DNA of 64,000 nt from Rachycentron canadum (Eukaryota > Chordata > Actinopteri > Carangiformes > Rachycentridae). The stretch is taken from positions 10,587,289-10,651,288 of the forward strand of contig CM076652.1 of assembly GCA_038496675.1 (NCBI GenBank). The letters run 5' to 3'. This document shows positions 12,602-26,737 of this stretch, in pieces. Numbering within the stretch: the first letter of the stretch is position 1; every line of letters starts with the position of its first letter. The notes beneath the pieces are model-generated. The model saw nothing but the letters and a program-made list of their open reading frames with translations. It ran no database searches and was not told the DNA's origin. The translations under genes and the position numbers were made by a program.

Positions 12602-13367
12602 ACAGAAGGGAGTTGGCATGACCAGTACGCTGTGTAATTCTTTGATATGGAAGTGTATGGAACTATACACAATCAACTAACGGTGACAATCGGAGATTAA
12701 ACTCTTACAGCTGTCTCATATGAATGGTTCCCACAGGGGCTCAATGAGCATTCCAGCCGTTTTACAAGAGGGGTATTAGTAAGTTGCTGTGCCACAACAA
12801 GCCGCGTGAGCAGCTTCAGAGCTCCTTTATATAGAATCTCAGACTATCTGGAGCTCTACTGGAGGTATTATAATGATATGAAACTATATCTCCACTGTGA
12901 TAATGGTAGTGGAGAGAGCTATATAGCAAGACCGTGCAAACCCAATTTGCCGTAGCAAAGCAAGTTTTTTTTTTAACCATATGGCACTGTGTTGAGGACA
13001 CATTACCGATAGCCATTGTAATATTTTCTGAATGTTTTGGTCATTTTTGTGAGTGAAACCTAGATCACTGACAGACAAAGTGCTATAACTTACATAGCAA
13101 TTTGGGGAAACAAAGATCCAATGATCAGTTCTTATGAATCACTGGCAAATAGAAATAATTGCTTTATGGCAGGTTTGGTGAATCACACTTGGACCACTCA
13201 TGAAAACTCAACAAAATTAGAAAGGCTGCATATACATATGTACATGTTCACAACAGTAAACCATCATTACTATAGTTTTCTTTATGAGATTCACTGTCTG
13301 AACACAACTGAACTCCCCAGAAGAGCAGTAGAAGGTCACAGAGCTGCAGCATGTCCAGTTAGAGTGG

Positions 13368-13370
<3 letters not shown>

Positions 13371-13410
<40 letters not shown>
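13371..13410. repeat. (TG)20 microsatellite
   Basis: Perfect TG run of 40 bp. Confidence 0.97.
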
Positions 13411-13413
<3 letters not shown>

Positions 13414-15383
13414 AACAGATCTTATGTCAGCTTTGGTTACCAGTTTTAAAAATAACACCAGCAACGTACTAAGTAGTCTGTCGCCTATTTCTGGAACCAT
13501 AACAGAAATTAATGAAACCAAAGGAATGGAAAACATTTCTAATTCCCTTTTCCTTGCCTTTCCTCTCTATACTTTCTCTTTCTCTCTCCAGTGAAAAAAC
13601 ATTCAGCCACCCATGACATTGTAATGAAGCCTCTTCAGTCCCAGTTAGGGCAAGGACAGTAACCCACCCGTTCAGCTGCTCCGCTTTTTCACTTCTTCTT
13701 ATCACACCATGGTCTGCAATTTATTTAGCTATCATCAAGTGAAACTTACATACAAAAGAGTCAAGGTCATATGGAAACAATGCACAGATTTGTGCTTGGA
13801 CCACACACACAACACACGTACTGTAAAACCCTTGACAATTCCTTCTCACTAATCATTTTTATATTACTTCATGCACTACTTCTGGGACAATACTCTATTT
13901 TCTTTTTCAATCTTCACCCTTTCGTCTTGTGATTTGAGCTCATTTCCTCGAACTCCAGTGTACTGACCTTGCCCAGCTTATCTTTTTCTTTTTTCTGCTT
14001 TCTCTCCACCTCCCCTCTCTCCCTCACATTCTCCCTAACTTCCTTCCTCCTCTTTGTTGCTATCTCTGTCCATCTCTCATTTAAGTTTGACACACAGAAG
14101 AGAGGTGGTGTGCATGATCAGGTTTTCACGGATAATGTGATAGCAACATTTCTAAAGACAGCAGATTCCCCCAAACTTGTGCACAGTATGATGCTCCCTG
14201 CTAAGATCCTGGGTTAATGCTTGATGGCCCTAACGCAGAATTGATTTGTACAAGCAACATTATCTTCACTGTTTATTCTGTGACTTCACGCTTGATGCTT
14301 TCTTCTCCGAGATGAGTTTTCCTTGTTTTCTGTGAGCCGAAACGAGTTTTTCTCAAACACGATTAGAGGAACTGACATCCAGATAACCTCGCAGAGACAA
14401 ATCTTTGGAAATAAGTCTTGCTTTTGAGATGAGCAGAAAATGCCAGTCTCCACTGAACTTGAACTATAGCTAATGCAGTAGGCATTCCAGTGATTTACTA
14501 TGAAGAGGCTTGATCAGACATGCTCACATCACACAGCGAGTGAAGATTTTTGGACTTATCCAGTACAATAGAAGGAAAATAGAAGGACTTTCACAATATA
14601 AAACAAAATCAATGAATATACAATGGCTGTCGTTTACGTTTTCAGTTCCGTTTGCAGTGAAAGTAAAGTGATATTTCAAAGGCTTTTTGTTTACAACACA
14701 TGAGGTTTCAACAACACAAGCACCTTTTATTCTTGAGATGCATAACACACACAATGACGAATGGATCTACATACTCTATATACTCTTTGTCATATGAGTT
14801 TTACCCAACTATCACATCCACTACAAAAAACATCTACATTGTAATCTGGATTTACATCACAATGGCACAATGCCTTTGCTTGAGTCACAGCCTCCCAGCT
14901 CTCAGGCTAAAATTAGGCTGCTATTTTCCCAATAGTACAGTAGCCGTGTGTGAATCTGAGTGCATGTGAGTGAGTGTGTGTGTATGCATGACAGGGCCCA
15001 TTAGGACTCTGAGAGCTGGACTAATTGGCAGTAATGGGTTCTTGTGCTGTGAGGGGGGTGGTGGTGGGGGTGCTGTTGAAGGGGGCTGTGGGGCTCATGT
15101 TTGGCAGCTTCTCCAAAGACCACTCCACAAACGGGCTTCATTAACACTCCTTTTCACTGTCCCATAGAAAGAGGGGTGTGTGACTGTGTGTGTGTGTGTG
15201 TGCGTGTATACTTATGTGGATGAGTGTGTGCAGCTGCTGCATATTACCTATTACCATGCACAGCTGAAAAATAATTTGTTTGCACTTCTCCCTCCATGTC
15301 AACTTTCCTGCTCCTTCTGAGAGAATGGCCAATAGTGAATCAGTGAACCAACCAACACAGGGACCCTGGAGCTCATTTCACCT

Positions 15384-15386
<3 letters not shown>

Positions 15387-15468
<82 letters not shown>
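15387..15468. repeat. (CA)41 microsatellite
   Basis: Perfect CA run of 82 bp, one of the longest in the window. Confidence 0.98.
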
Positions 15469-15470
<2 letters not shown>

Positions 15471-17649
15471 CACTGAGCCAACCCCCTTTTCAGTCAATCT
15501 CTCTAATTAAGGAAGCCATTCACTTGTTTTTCAAAAGTATCCTGCATTTTAGGCAAATCAGCAGGTAAGCGAGAAATGGAATTTCAAGTCTTTTCAATGA
15601 ATAATGGAACGCTATCATAACTTTTCAGTTATGGTGCACAAAGCTGGCTTGACCATGTGTATTGAGGCAAGAGATAAAGAGAAAGAGAGGTGAGAATACT
15701 GTATATTTAAGCATTATTTCCAAATGAATGTTTGTATTTAATGCAGTACATCTCTAGGGGCTGAGCGTGTTGCAGGCTTATGTGTTACAAAGGGACCACA
15801 GAGGCAATGACTCGCACTAATGTAAATTACACCTACCAGCCCTGCGTCACAGCTCCCTTCCATCCACATGCATACTGGATAACTCATGCTTTGTCAAGCT
15901 GGAAATTTCCCATTAATTCCATTCAAACACGCACAACACATGAAGGCTTTTTCCCCCACTAAGCGTTATATTCATTACATTTAGTTTGGGAGTGGTTCCC
16001 CCTCTCTAATCGATTGAACTGTGGATACGACAAACAGTGCTTTCTAATTTGACTTGAGTAAGTGGGTGACAAATAGTCCAGCCAGAAATCAATGAGGGGA
16101 ATTATGTATACACAGAGGGGGGAGAGGGGCAGGGAGAAAGTCCAATGCAAATGACTGTATACACTGACAAGGCATGAAAGTATACACACTCTAAGCCATG
16201 CAAACACAATGCAAACCAAATCACTATCTCAACAAATCCTCTATTTAATCATGTATACTCTGCGTGAGTACAATCTAATAACACGGAGAACACAATCATA
16301 TCCCCATATACATTATTGATGTAATGTATAATCTTGTACTCTGTCACAAAGCTTCACAAACTGCAGCACAACTGTAACAAAAATGACACAAAGACAAGAA
16401 TATAATTAGATCTCTACTAGTGTCATTGATTGAATCACTGCAGGAATCCAAATGCTGAGACGCTTTGATCTCAGTATTACTCTAAGACCTGTGGATAGTG
16501 TGGAGTGTGTGTTGCTTGTGGGCAGATTTTATCCGAAAAGCAGAGACAGACGAGTTTTAAGTTGTCAGTCTTTTAGCCATTTTTTCTCTAATGTTGGCAA
16601 TCACTCATGTAACACTCCAAGCATATTTGGCCATTAGGGGTGCATAATTAGTCACAGGTAATTCTCTATTACCATTTCCAGATCATGTAAATCTGACAAT
16701 ATTGAGGTAATTATTACAATTTTACCTCCTATAAGGGTACTGATATTGTATGTCTACTGTGTTATGATAAAATAAAGTCTGCACACTATGTATATCATCC
16801 AGTGGCTCAAAAGTGTAGTAAAAATATCCTCCTTGGTCAAAGTACAATTTCAGTTAACAAGGGAAGCTGCATTTGCCCTGTGGATGTTAAACCATATGAA
16901 CAGTCCAACTTTACCGGAAGAAGAGAGATTATTTCCAAATCTGCTTCATAGACACAAACAAACTCCACACAGAGAAACTGAACCATCTCCTTGACTCCCT
17001 CCACATCTGTGATGTGCTGAGCCACAGTCTCCATTTGGCACTGGGCAGCTGCCAGTCCGAGGGGTTGGTAGTAAAGTTATGGCCACTTTCCAAGGGAGAA
17101 AGTGGTTGTAGTAAAGTGGGAATCAGAGAGAGACGTAGTCCAGCACCCTTCTGCACAGAGCCCAAACTACCGTCATTAGAGGAGGCCATTTGTGAGATTT
17201 TCAAATACAGATGCTTGCACACAGACCCCACACAGATGCTAGAAATGTGTGAAAATAAACAAAATGATTGAGATAGTAACATGAATATATACAGGTGCCA
17301 AAACACACAGACCAGCAGGAAAAAAAGTTTTAGTACTTTCCTGTGGAGTGTGTGTGTGTCAGAGAAAGAGAGAGTGAAGAATGATGGAGGAGCACTCTTC
17401 ATAAACCAGTGTGATTCCAGCTACATCTCTACAGGAGGAGCTAATCAGCTCATCATTCTTAGATTGCCCCCAACAACATTAATGCCCCTACACACTCACA
17501 CACCAGCATCTAACCAAACAAGAACACTAAAACACACACAGGGTAACTGCTGCCTCTGAAGGCAGTCCTGCCCCTTGCTAATGGATATATAGACCTCTCT
17601 TTGCTGGCATTAACCCTCAGCATGGAGGATTGCTCTTAGAATAAACACC

Positions 17650-17671
17650 CTCACACCCTCACACACCCACA

Positions 17672-17722
<51 letters not shown>

Positions 17723-17765
17723 ATACACATACACACACACGCACACACGCACGCTCACATACACG
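17650..17765. repeat. (CA)n compound microsatellite
   Basis: CA core (about 17676-17717) flanked by ACACCC and ACATAC variant units and a CACG tail. Confidence 0.95.
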
Positions 17766-19989
17766 CGTCACTTCGAAGCAAGAGGAGGGCTCGTGTTGTG
17801 CACAGAGAGCTCTAGAGGAGGGAAGTAGAGGGAGAAAATGGAAGAAGTTGCTGAAAAAAAAGGTTTCTCTGTGCATTGGGCCTGGTGGTGAAATTCAACT
17901 CCAATCCAACTGCACAGTGGCCTCAAAGAAAAAAAAAAAAAACAACTCTTTTTCATTAATGAAAAATTCTACCAAAGTGTCTTGAAAGGTGAGAATACTG
18001 CAGCATAAAGTGAAAATCAATAGCAAATGGGAAATTTACATTGAAATAGCACTCAGCTATGTAATTCTCACAGTGTTTTGTTTCATCGACATTTGTGTAC
18101 ATGTACAGAAAAATAAATTGGCCTTTTTCATTTCTTGGGCTAAGTATTTGGCTGAGCTCTCACATCTATATCGGCTTTGACCATCAGTAGGACTATGTCA
18201 GATTAGTCAGCAACCTCAAGGCATCCCTTCTGACCATTTTGTAACTTAAGATTGGCATTATTTATTATTATTTTTTATTTATTATTATATATTTATCATA
18301 GTATTTTATAGACTCAAACCTTCAAAATATCAAAGCCATTAAAAAAAAAAAACAGCTGTTAATGCAGATGTTGGCTCTGCAGCAACAGCAAAACTTAAAA
18401 ATGCTCCTTTAACCTTGAAAAATATAGCGCTTTTAATGTTAAGAAAATTCAGCCCTTGATACGCAACATCTGAAGTTACTGGCTGTGAGCACAAATATAG
18501 TTCCTGAGGTATCAGTCAACATGGTATAAAATACTAGATTCAGCATCTTTGATTCTGAGACCCCTTTCAGTTCATTCCTAGAATGAAAACATCCATTACA
18601 AGCATTCAAACGTATTTCTGTTTTTGTCTTTGTACAGCTGCACATCTACGTCTTCAAGCCCCCCCACCAACGCCGCTGCCACCACAAAAAGAGATCGAAA
18701 AGTTATTGATTTTTCAATGCACTGTGCCATCAAACAATACAGTAACACTAAGGCTGTAGAGTTACTGCCATGAAGCAGAGTGCAGTCAGGTGAGAGCCCT
18801 CATGTTTTTCGCACAGCTCTGATGCTGAGGACGAGAAAACACATGTACGCCTCCAGATAAAGCAACGCACCTTAATACAAAAATAAAAGAAATGGCAAAG
18901 TGTGTGTTTGTGTGCGTGCGTATATGTGGCGGTGTTTATTTATTAATTTTTGGGGGGGGTTTTGTATTATTAAAGACTTAAAAAATTTGGTGCCATCAGG
19001 CAGATGTGATCCATACAGGCCCAGTTGGTGTTAAGCAAACAGCCCAACAATCACTCTCATTACTCACTGTGTGATCATACCCGACAACACTGACACCTTG
19101 GTGACAAATTACAGATTCATTCTTTTCTTGTCTTTTTGCTTCTTTTTTTCTTGTTTATGTTGCATTGAAAGTGACGACTGAAACAGCAACAGCTGGTGAC
19201 ACTAATGATCCGTGGTGTGTGTGTGTGTGTATGTTTGTGTACCCTTGTGGCAGTCTGCGGAGTACTGCAAAGTCTGTCCCTCTCTCTCCAAATCCCACAC
19301 TTATACAATCATCTTTATGTGCCATTCCCATCTTTCTTTCACTCTGCCCGCCTCTTTTTCTCTTTTCAGCCACCATCATTCAGTGAACCATGCTTATTGT
19401 GCCCAACTCGAAAGCAGCTGTGTCTCAGCTTTACCCTCCCAGGACGAAAGAGGAGTGTTCCCTGCTTCCGAGGCAGCAACACAAAGAGCCAGTAAGCACA
19501 AGCCAGCTAGCTGGTTCACAGCTTGCATAGAGCCACATTTCCAACAGAATTGGTCTAAAGGCCTCAATAATGAGCACCATTCAGCTCCCAAAGCCAGGGG
19601 ATGTGAGCAGAGCAGCCGGAAGGGTCAGAATATTATAGGAGGAGAGAGATGGAAAGGAGAGAGTAGAGACATAATGAGAATGAGAAACCGTGAAAGAGAG
19701 CTGTTGGATTTGTAGCCCAATTCAGCTTTGAAAATTATGGTTTATACCCCTGTTCAAATGTTGAGCGCACTTTAAAAGGCCTTTTGGGGCCCCTGACTAC
19801 AGTCCGGACTTCCACAGAGTCCTCCGGCCCAGGCTTAAAACACTGGCCAGCCGTGACTGGCAGCCTATGGAGGCTGGGGCTCAACTAGGCAGAGTCAAAT
19901 GTAAAGGCAGCAGGGCAAAGAAACTATGTTGGGAAACAGCACTGTCACACTTGTACACACAACGCTTGTTGAAGAAGACATGCGTGACT

Positions 19990-20036
19990 ACACGCACGCA
20001 CGCACACACGCACGCACGCACGCACGCACGCACACA
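19990..20036. repeat. (CACG)n tetranucleotide repeat
   Basis: Tandem CACG/CGCA units interrupted by one CACA, a CpG-dense alternating purine-pyrimidine tract. Confidence 0.93.
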
Positions 20037-20365
20037 AATCTGATGCTGTACTAAACTAAAGCTAGGTCAAGCATTAGACCACTGCTCCGCTGCAAACTCT
20101 CAGCTCTATAAATGCATCCAGTGTCAGAGCAAAAGCCAGGTCAGCCAGTAAGAGGACCAGATCTTCAAGTAGGACTCAGACAGTGGAAGCCGGGGTCAAT
20201 GGTTTTACCTAGCAGGAGGTTAGAGAGGCAAAGTAAGGGTCTGCAGTGTATTGGACATGACAAGGAGGAGAGGAGAGACTAGGATGAAAACATCAGGCAT
20301 TTATTCCAAAGCACACTATCTTTTAAAAAGAAAAATGTGGGAGGATATTTAGATAGCAATTTAAC

Positions 20366-20366
<1 letters not shown>

Positions 20367-20453
<87 letters not shown>
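20367..20453. repeat. (TA)12(CA)31 compound microsatellite
   Basis: Pure TA run (20367-20390) passing directly into a pure CA run (20391-20453), then CGTGTGTG, which is inverse to the CA run. Strong potential for non-B DNA. Confidence 0.97.
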
Positions 20454-20456
<3 letters not shown>

Positions 20457-21968
20457 TGTGGATGTACTTATGCTATGGACCTAAGTGGTTTAAAAGAAGA
20501 GAAAGCAAAGAGCTCAACTAATGGGGCACCAAGAGACTCAGACAGAGAAAGGAGGAAGCAAGAGAGAGAGGATGGGAAAAAACCTCCTTCCATCAATTAT
20601 TAAATGATGGAAGGAAATTTCACACAATAAGGAATGCAGATAAGATTTGCTCATCTTAGACCACACAGGACTTAATTATTCCGATCTTGTTTTTCTCTTC
20701 CTTAGTTGTGTAAAGTTGCTGCTAAATCATCCAAATTAAATCGTCTTTATGGTCTGGAGAAAATACATAAACAGCAGCTGAGCAGCATGGACAACTCTGA
20801 CAAAATAAAGCTAACTGATTCAGAAGTAGCCGCTGTGTTGTAGTGACAACAAACACAACACCCAGGATACTGTTGTTTAACTTTGTGTCACATTACGTGT
20901 TCTTTTGTTGCTTCTCCTTTCTGCTGACACCAAGGCAAAACAAAACAAAAAGGACAAAATCACATTCAAACAGACCAGTGAGATATATAATTTGATCCTG
21001 CACCCCTCTGGTAACATTCCCAAACTGCTGCAGCACCACAGCCATGACTGCAAAGACGACAAAGCAGAGAGGGGTGGAGGCGTGATGGGGAGCGAGCTTG
21101 TAAAAAAAAAAAAAAAATCTAATAAAAATGACACCTACAAATGAGATCTCCACAAGAGAAGAAGGCTCTCAACAACCTTTAAAGCCTGAACTCTCTGCTA
21201 AAAATATAACACATATTTCTGCTCGGGGAGATAAATAACTAACTCATCTAACTCTTCTCCTACTTCACCCCATGGGGTGCAACATGTGCCTGTCAAATGG
21301 GGAAATGGGGTCAAGCATCTTTTTTTCACAATAACTCGAACATTTTAGGAGAGCTAGAATAGAACTCGAATCAGGCGAGAGAATCAAAACAATCAGAAAA
21401 TAAAGCGGCTTGGAATCTATGTCAATACTGATCAACCATCTTCCAGAAAGCACTAAATGTGGGAGTGAGACATCTGAACTGATTCCTTCGCCCTCAGAGA
21501 GAGTGAAAGGAGCAGATTCACCTCTGATTTGTTGAGGATAGGTGGTCGCAGCAGAGGTGTATCTGTCCACTGGTTCCATGAGGATGGAAGTCTGAGACAA
21601 GAGCAGCTAGTAAGTCTCCAAATGGGGTAATGCATCTCTGTGTGGATGTGAGAACGCCTGCTACACATCATGACGTGTGCAGCATACAGCAACAGGTAAT
21701 TTACAATTCACAAACTCTCATTTATCTCTCTGGATATGTAGGAGAAAGTGCAAAGCAACAGAGGGTAGATGACAGCGTCCCTTGTCATACCCTGTGCAGC
21801 GTACGAGGACTGCTTAATGTAGTCACTGGCAGCTTTTATGGAGGAGCGCTCCATCTCTCCACCCCTCCATTCCTTCCACCCCTTGTTCCTGCCATCATTA
21901 TCACTGCCACCAGATAGCGATGATGCAGGGAAAGCCTTGGAGTGGTCCCCACATCCCACACCTACTAC

Positions 21969-21971
<3 letters not shown>

Positions 21972-22013
<42 letters not shown>
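21972..22013. repeat. (GA)21 microsatellite, first of a pair
   Basis: Perfect GA run of about 42 bp. A second run of nearly equal length begins 130 bp later. Mirror-symmetric purine tracts of this kind can form triplex (H-DNA). Confidence 0.97.
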
Positions 22014-22016
<3 letters not shown>

Positions 22017-22139
22017 ACCGAGAACAGAATCACTATAGAGAAAGGAGAGGGACCGGCTGTTGAGTGTAGCATTGAGTGCCGTGAGTGAGGGTGCAGCACG
22101 GACGGGTGAAGAGAAAGTGATGGAGGGGAGGGAAGGAGG

Positions 22140-22143
<4 letters not shown>

Positions 22144-22184
<41 letters not shown>
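22144..22184. repeat. (GA)20 microsatellite, second of a pair
   Basis: Perfect GA run of about 41 bp in the same orientation as the tract at 21972-22013. Confidence 0.97.
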
Positions 22185-22189
<5 letters not shown>

Positions 22190-25100
22190 GTCGTTATGGG
22201 ACTGATGTGTAATAAACTGCATGAAGGAGCCTTTAGGGAAGCATTATTTTCTAGCTCAACACACACCATCGTTGAGAAGACAGACGCACACATTAGAAGC
22301 GACACTTGTACACGTACAAATCTGAACTCCGTGTGACTCATAACCTTATTCATATTTATGAGCATTCAAACACCGACAGACTGTCCTAATAAAAAAAAGT
22401 TTAGGGGAAGTCTTCAATTGTGTCAGTGTGTTTGATTAATGACGTGTTGTTGACAGTTGGAGGCACCAGCAGGTCACATCCAGCAATGTATCCGGGGTTG
22501 TCTGTGGCACATGCCTAGTGATATAAACTGAGCTGATGCGAAAACTAAAAAAATCTGCCTTATAATTTCTCTAGTTTTTTTTTTCTTTATTTTAATTGTT
22601 TGGCAGTAGAAACTCAGATATGACAGGCTGTGTAACAGTAATTGCTCCTTATCATTGAAAGGCTACTACAGCAGCTTTGCCTTCATCATTGCATCCCTGG
22701 AGTATCAGATATTCAAAAAAAAAAAAAAAAACTATTTTTGCTACTAATAAAGGTCAAGGATGGGTTATGAGTGATAGCCCAACTTTCTATGGAAACAATA
22801 AATCAAAAATTATACCTCTTTCACATCTGCAGGGTAAATAAAAAGCTAATTACTACATTGCAGTTGGTTTGTTTACTATGTACACACTCATACCCATTAC
22901 TTGTGTTTGATTTATACAAAATTCAAAGTATATTTTCCAAAGTCTTGAACTATTCCCTTGACAATCCAATTTCCGCCATAGCCATTTATCAGAGTTTCTA
23001 TGGTAGTAGTCTTTCGTTTTATTTTGAAATTTCCGTTGGCAGCGCAGTTTCAGCCATTCTGTAGTGCATGTACAGGCTGAGCTTTCCTCATTCTCTAAAA
23101 CACATTGGTTGGATAAAGAACGGCCACTTGCAGTGAGTGAGTTACTGCAGCCAAGTTACTTTTCACTTTTATTTGTTTCTCTGGTGATTTGCGCACATAG
23201 CTGACTACAGCACTAGCAACAGCACACACTTTTTACTTTCACCGTGGCTTTGCAGGCTGACAGTGCCTGCAAGAATGTCACCTGCTTATTAACTGGCATC
23301 AACAACAAGAAGTGCCATTTAAAAAGGTCTTTAGGAAGAACAAGGGAAACACACACTTACACACAACACTTAAAATGTACAGTGGAAGAGTTCAGGGTCA
23401 ACAGATTGAAATCCATTAGTCTTCCCTCTGACAAAAAGCAAGTGAAGAGGTGAAGTAGCATGTCCATAACAGCTCTGTAGGGAGGCAGAGTAACACTGGG
23501 CTGCCAGTCAGCTAAAGCAGGTCACTCCGAAACACTGTACCATTGGTCAGAGTACCACAGAGCCAAAGGAACTTAAAGGAGAGATGAGCGAACCTCGACC
23601 AATCCCCATCACACCAGGAGATGTGATTCCATCTTTGGTTCTCAGGTGTTTTACCACTATTGTAGAAGGGAATTAGTTGTTTGTTTCTGTCTCATCATCC
23701 CATCTGCCATGCATCTGCCTCATTTGCCTGTACTTGCTCTTTCTCTCACCATCTCTCTCTTTCTCTCCCTCCCTCATTTTATCTCTCCAAGGACCATCCA
23801 TTAAATATCAGCGGGGCTTTGGAGCAGGAGGAAAATCAATGGCTCAGACATTCCCCTTAAACACCAGTGATTTTTCAGAACCACTTTAAGTGCAAGAGTT
23901 TTGAGAAGAGTTCATTGATGATTTGGGCACAGTGTGAATCAACTCATGAATAAAAGCAAAAGAAGTGCGGAGGCTGATGGTGGGAATGAGCCTCCTGTGG
24001 CTGCTGCAGGACGCACAAACCCTTTACAGCTCTCAACAAGAAAAAATAAGGATGGAGAGAGAAGTAACAGGAAGAGAGGAGAGAGAAGCAAAGAGGGATT
24101 CTGTATTGGAAGAAAAATCACAAAAGATGAGGCTCAGTTTTTCTTTTTTGTTTTCTCTTTTTGGGGAGAAAGCTCCTCAGTTCTGTCACTACCCCTTCTC
24201 TTCTCCCACTTTCCACACTCTTCTCCTCCTCCCAGCCTATTTTTCGGAGATTACAGCACAATGCATCTGCCAGTGGAGACAGCAGCAACACATTGCTATG
24301 ACCCAAATACAGCAGTGTGGTGTGATGATTGGCTAAGAGATGGAGCAGGGGTGGGGGGAGTATAGTGCTGCACATCCACAGCAGCACCTTTAAAATTCAA
24401 ACATTTATATAAGCAAGAATAGGACCCTTTTCTCCTTTCATTGCTCCCTCTCTCCATCTATTCCTTCCCCCATCACCTCTCCAATCTCTCCTGTCATTCA
24501 TCTGTTACTCCATCATCCCACTCTCTCCTTCTCCTCACCCTTCCCTCGCCATCTTCTCTAGCCCCAGTTTCCATCTTCCCTCCTCCCCAGTCCCTGTGCT
24601 GGCTTCCCTCAGAAAAACAGTGAGAATGAGAGTTAGAGCAATGGAAAAGAGAGACAGAAAAATAAAGCATGGAGAAAAAAAACAAAGAAAACAACACATA
24701 GTCATCCATTCTTTATCAAAGCAGTGGCATAAAACTCTGCGGTACTGCATGACAATCCAGCAAAAGCCAACACACTTGTGCTCTCATTTACCACCCCAAA
24801 TTCAACTTGGAATCTTTGCTGTCTCTAATCATACACAGTATGCCTGCTTCCATCATCACCTCATTAGACAGTGAGCCGACTCTTCATCTCCACTTTGCTG
24901 TAGTGGTATTTAAGCTGTGGAAGAGCTGAGTCCTCAAGGGATTGCTGTCCATAAATGTCAAAGTTTTCAAAGAAAGAGCTGCTTCCTCATCCACTGTACA
25001 GTATCATCCTTTCAATATAAATCCCCCAGTGTCCATTCATAGTGTACTCGTGTGTATATGTCTCATTCCTTTAAATGCCTTGCTCACATCTGCCTGACTT

Positions 25101-26709
25101 ATAGCCAAGCTCTCATCCACCAAGTCTCCCTGGAAGGTGAGGAGTCACCTTTAATCAATCCAGGAGGAGGGTTGGTTGCACTTTTTACTTGGACAAAATA
25201 TTTTTTTTATCTCATTGATCCTAGGTGTTCAATCATTGCAGCACAGCCTGCAGATCTGTGAAAATATAGGCAGTTTAATTTCAATATTCAATCATCAGTA
25301 AATGCAATATATCAATGCATGCTGGGAACAATATACTGATAAATGAATACACTGAAATGATGGGGAAAAAAAAAAACATGGATTCAATAAATATTACATT
25401 AAATGGAAGGCAGCAGGCTCCTTCTGCTTAACTAGCGTCATACACCATCTCTCACTTCTCCGCCATTATAGATGTAAAATTTTGGCACTGTGCTCTCAGA
25501 TGGTTTTGCTTTTACGATTCTGTTGATTTCAAATTTAATGGGTTAGGACACAGACATATCATCTTCCAATAGGGTCTCTAACATATTCACAGTGTCACGG
25601 CCAACAACCCTTCTTGTTAAAGCAATATGATTAACAGTCGGTGAACTTGAGACTACTCATGTAATATAGTAAGACCTACATCCCCATAATGAAACTGACA
25701 GAATCTCTGTCTTCCTCAAGCTCCATGATTCCAGACCATGTTGAGTAAACTGAGCGTTTTGTCTAACATTTGTATAAAAGCACTTTAAAAGTCGATTGAT
25801 GTAAAGGAAATCCTGCACTTTACATTTTGTGCTGCCATAACAGTGGGTTGTTGAATTAACTGGAGAATGAGCAGTGATAGCTACAAACAACTCTGCCAAA
25901 AACAATAGTAAACATCAAAAGGAACAAAATAATATCCCAAAAACATGGTCCAAGAAGTGACAGCTAATCATCATACAGAGCACAAAAATGAGAGGAAAAA
26001 CAGCAGATGATAAAATTAAGGTGCACAAACCTCCATTTATCAGTGAGCATATTATAAACCAATGCAACCTAAAGGAACTGTGTTAAAGTGCGTTTGTGTC
26101 AATAAAAACCCTGTCATTCCTTTGTAGTCGTTCAAGTCTATCCTTTTGTGTTACTCAGGAATCACTCTCATTGGATTCCCCACTAGGTCATCCCCTTTTT
26201 GTCCGTCAGATCTCTGCTGAGTGTATATCATCATGTAGATGTAAGCAGCCTCCATGACAGCCAACCTGCTGGTGGCTTCTGGGATACAATGACAGGCCCA
26301 CGCTTCTCCCCCATGTAGCCACGCAGGGGGTAGAAAACAACACCAGTGGAAAGGCAGACAAGTTGCACTCTGTGCACCCCCTCATGGGACAAGAATATAT
26401 TTCAACACAATTTTTGAATACACTACTGTTATTTTCAGTTTTGTGTGACTGAACTACTACTCCAGGGTAGGTACTTACAAATGTACAAAAGAAAAATTCT
26501 TGTTTTTGTTCACAAAATGAATGGTTTGCATGGACAGGCCCACAAACACATTCATACAGGTGATGACTGTCCTTTACACACACATAGAGAAAGACAGACA
26601 GACAAACACTATAGGTGTAAGCTGCAGCCTGAGGTGACACCACAGGTTAAATCCCTTCTGCGTAATCTGAGGTTTACAGTCAAAGTTGCCATAATGAGGC
26701 TGCAGGGAC

Positions 26710-26737
26710 CACACACACACACACACACACACACACT
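26710..26737. repeat. (AC)14 microsatellite
   Basis: Perfect CA/AC run of 28 bp. Confidence 0.96.

Larger units (their letters stand above)
12601..20366. other. Gene-free DNA with microsatellites
   Basis: No supported gene. It holds TG tracts (13371-13410, 15183-15202), CA tracts (15387-15468, 17650-17740) and a CACG tract (19990-20036). Low-repeat blocks at 14985-15045 and 15780-16110 carry several TAATT/ATTA cores. Frames up to 167 codons (19212-19715) lack splice structure or family resemblance. Confidence 0.6.

Noticed and set aside
19212..19715. 167-codon plus-strand frame
   Set aside because: Begins in a TG tract, has no domain resemblance and no splice or poly(A) context.
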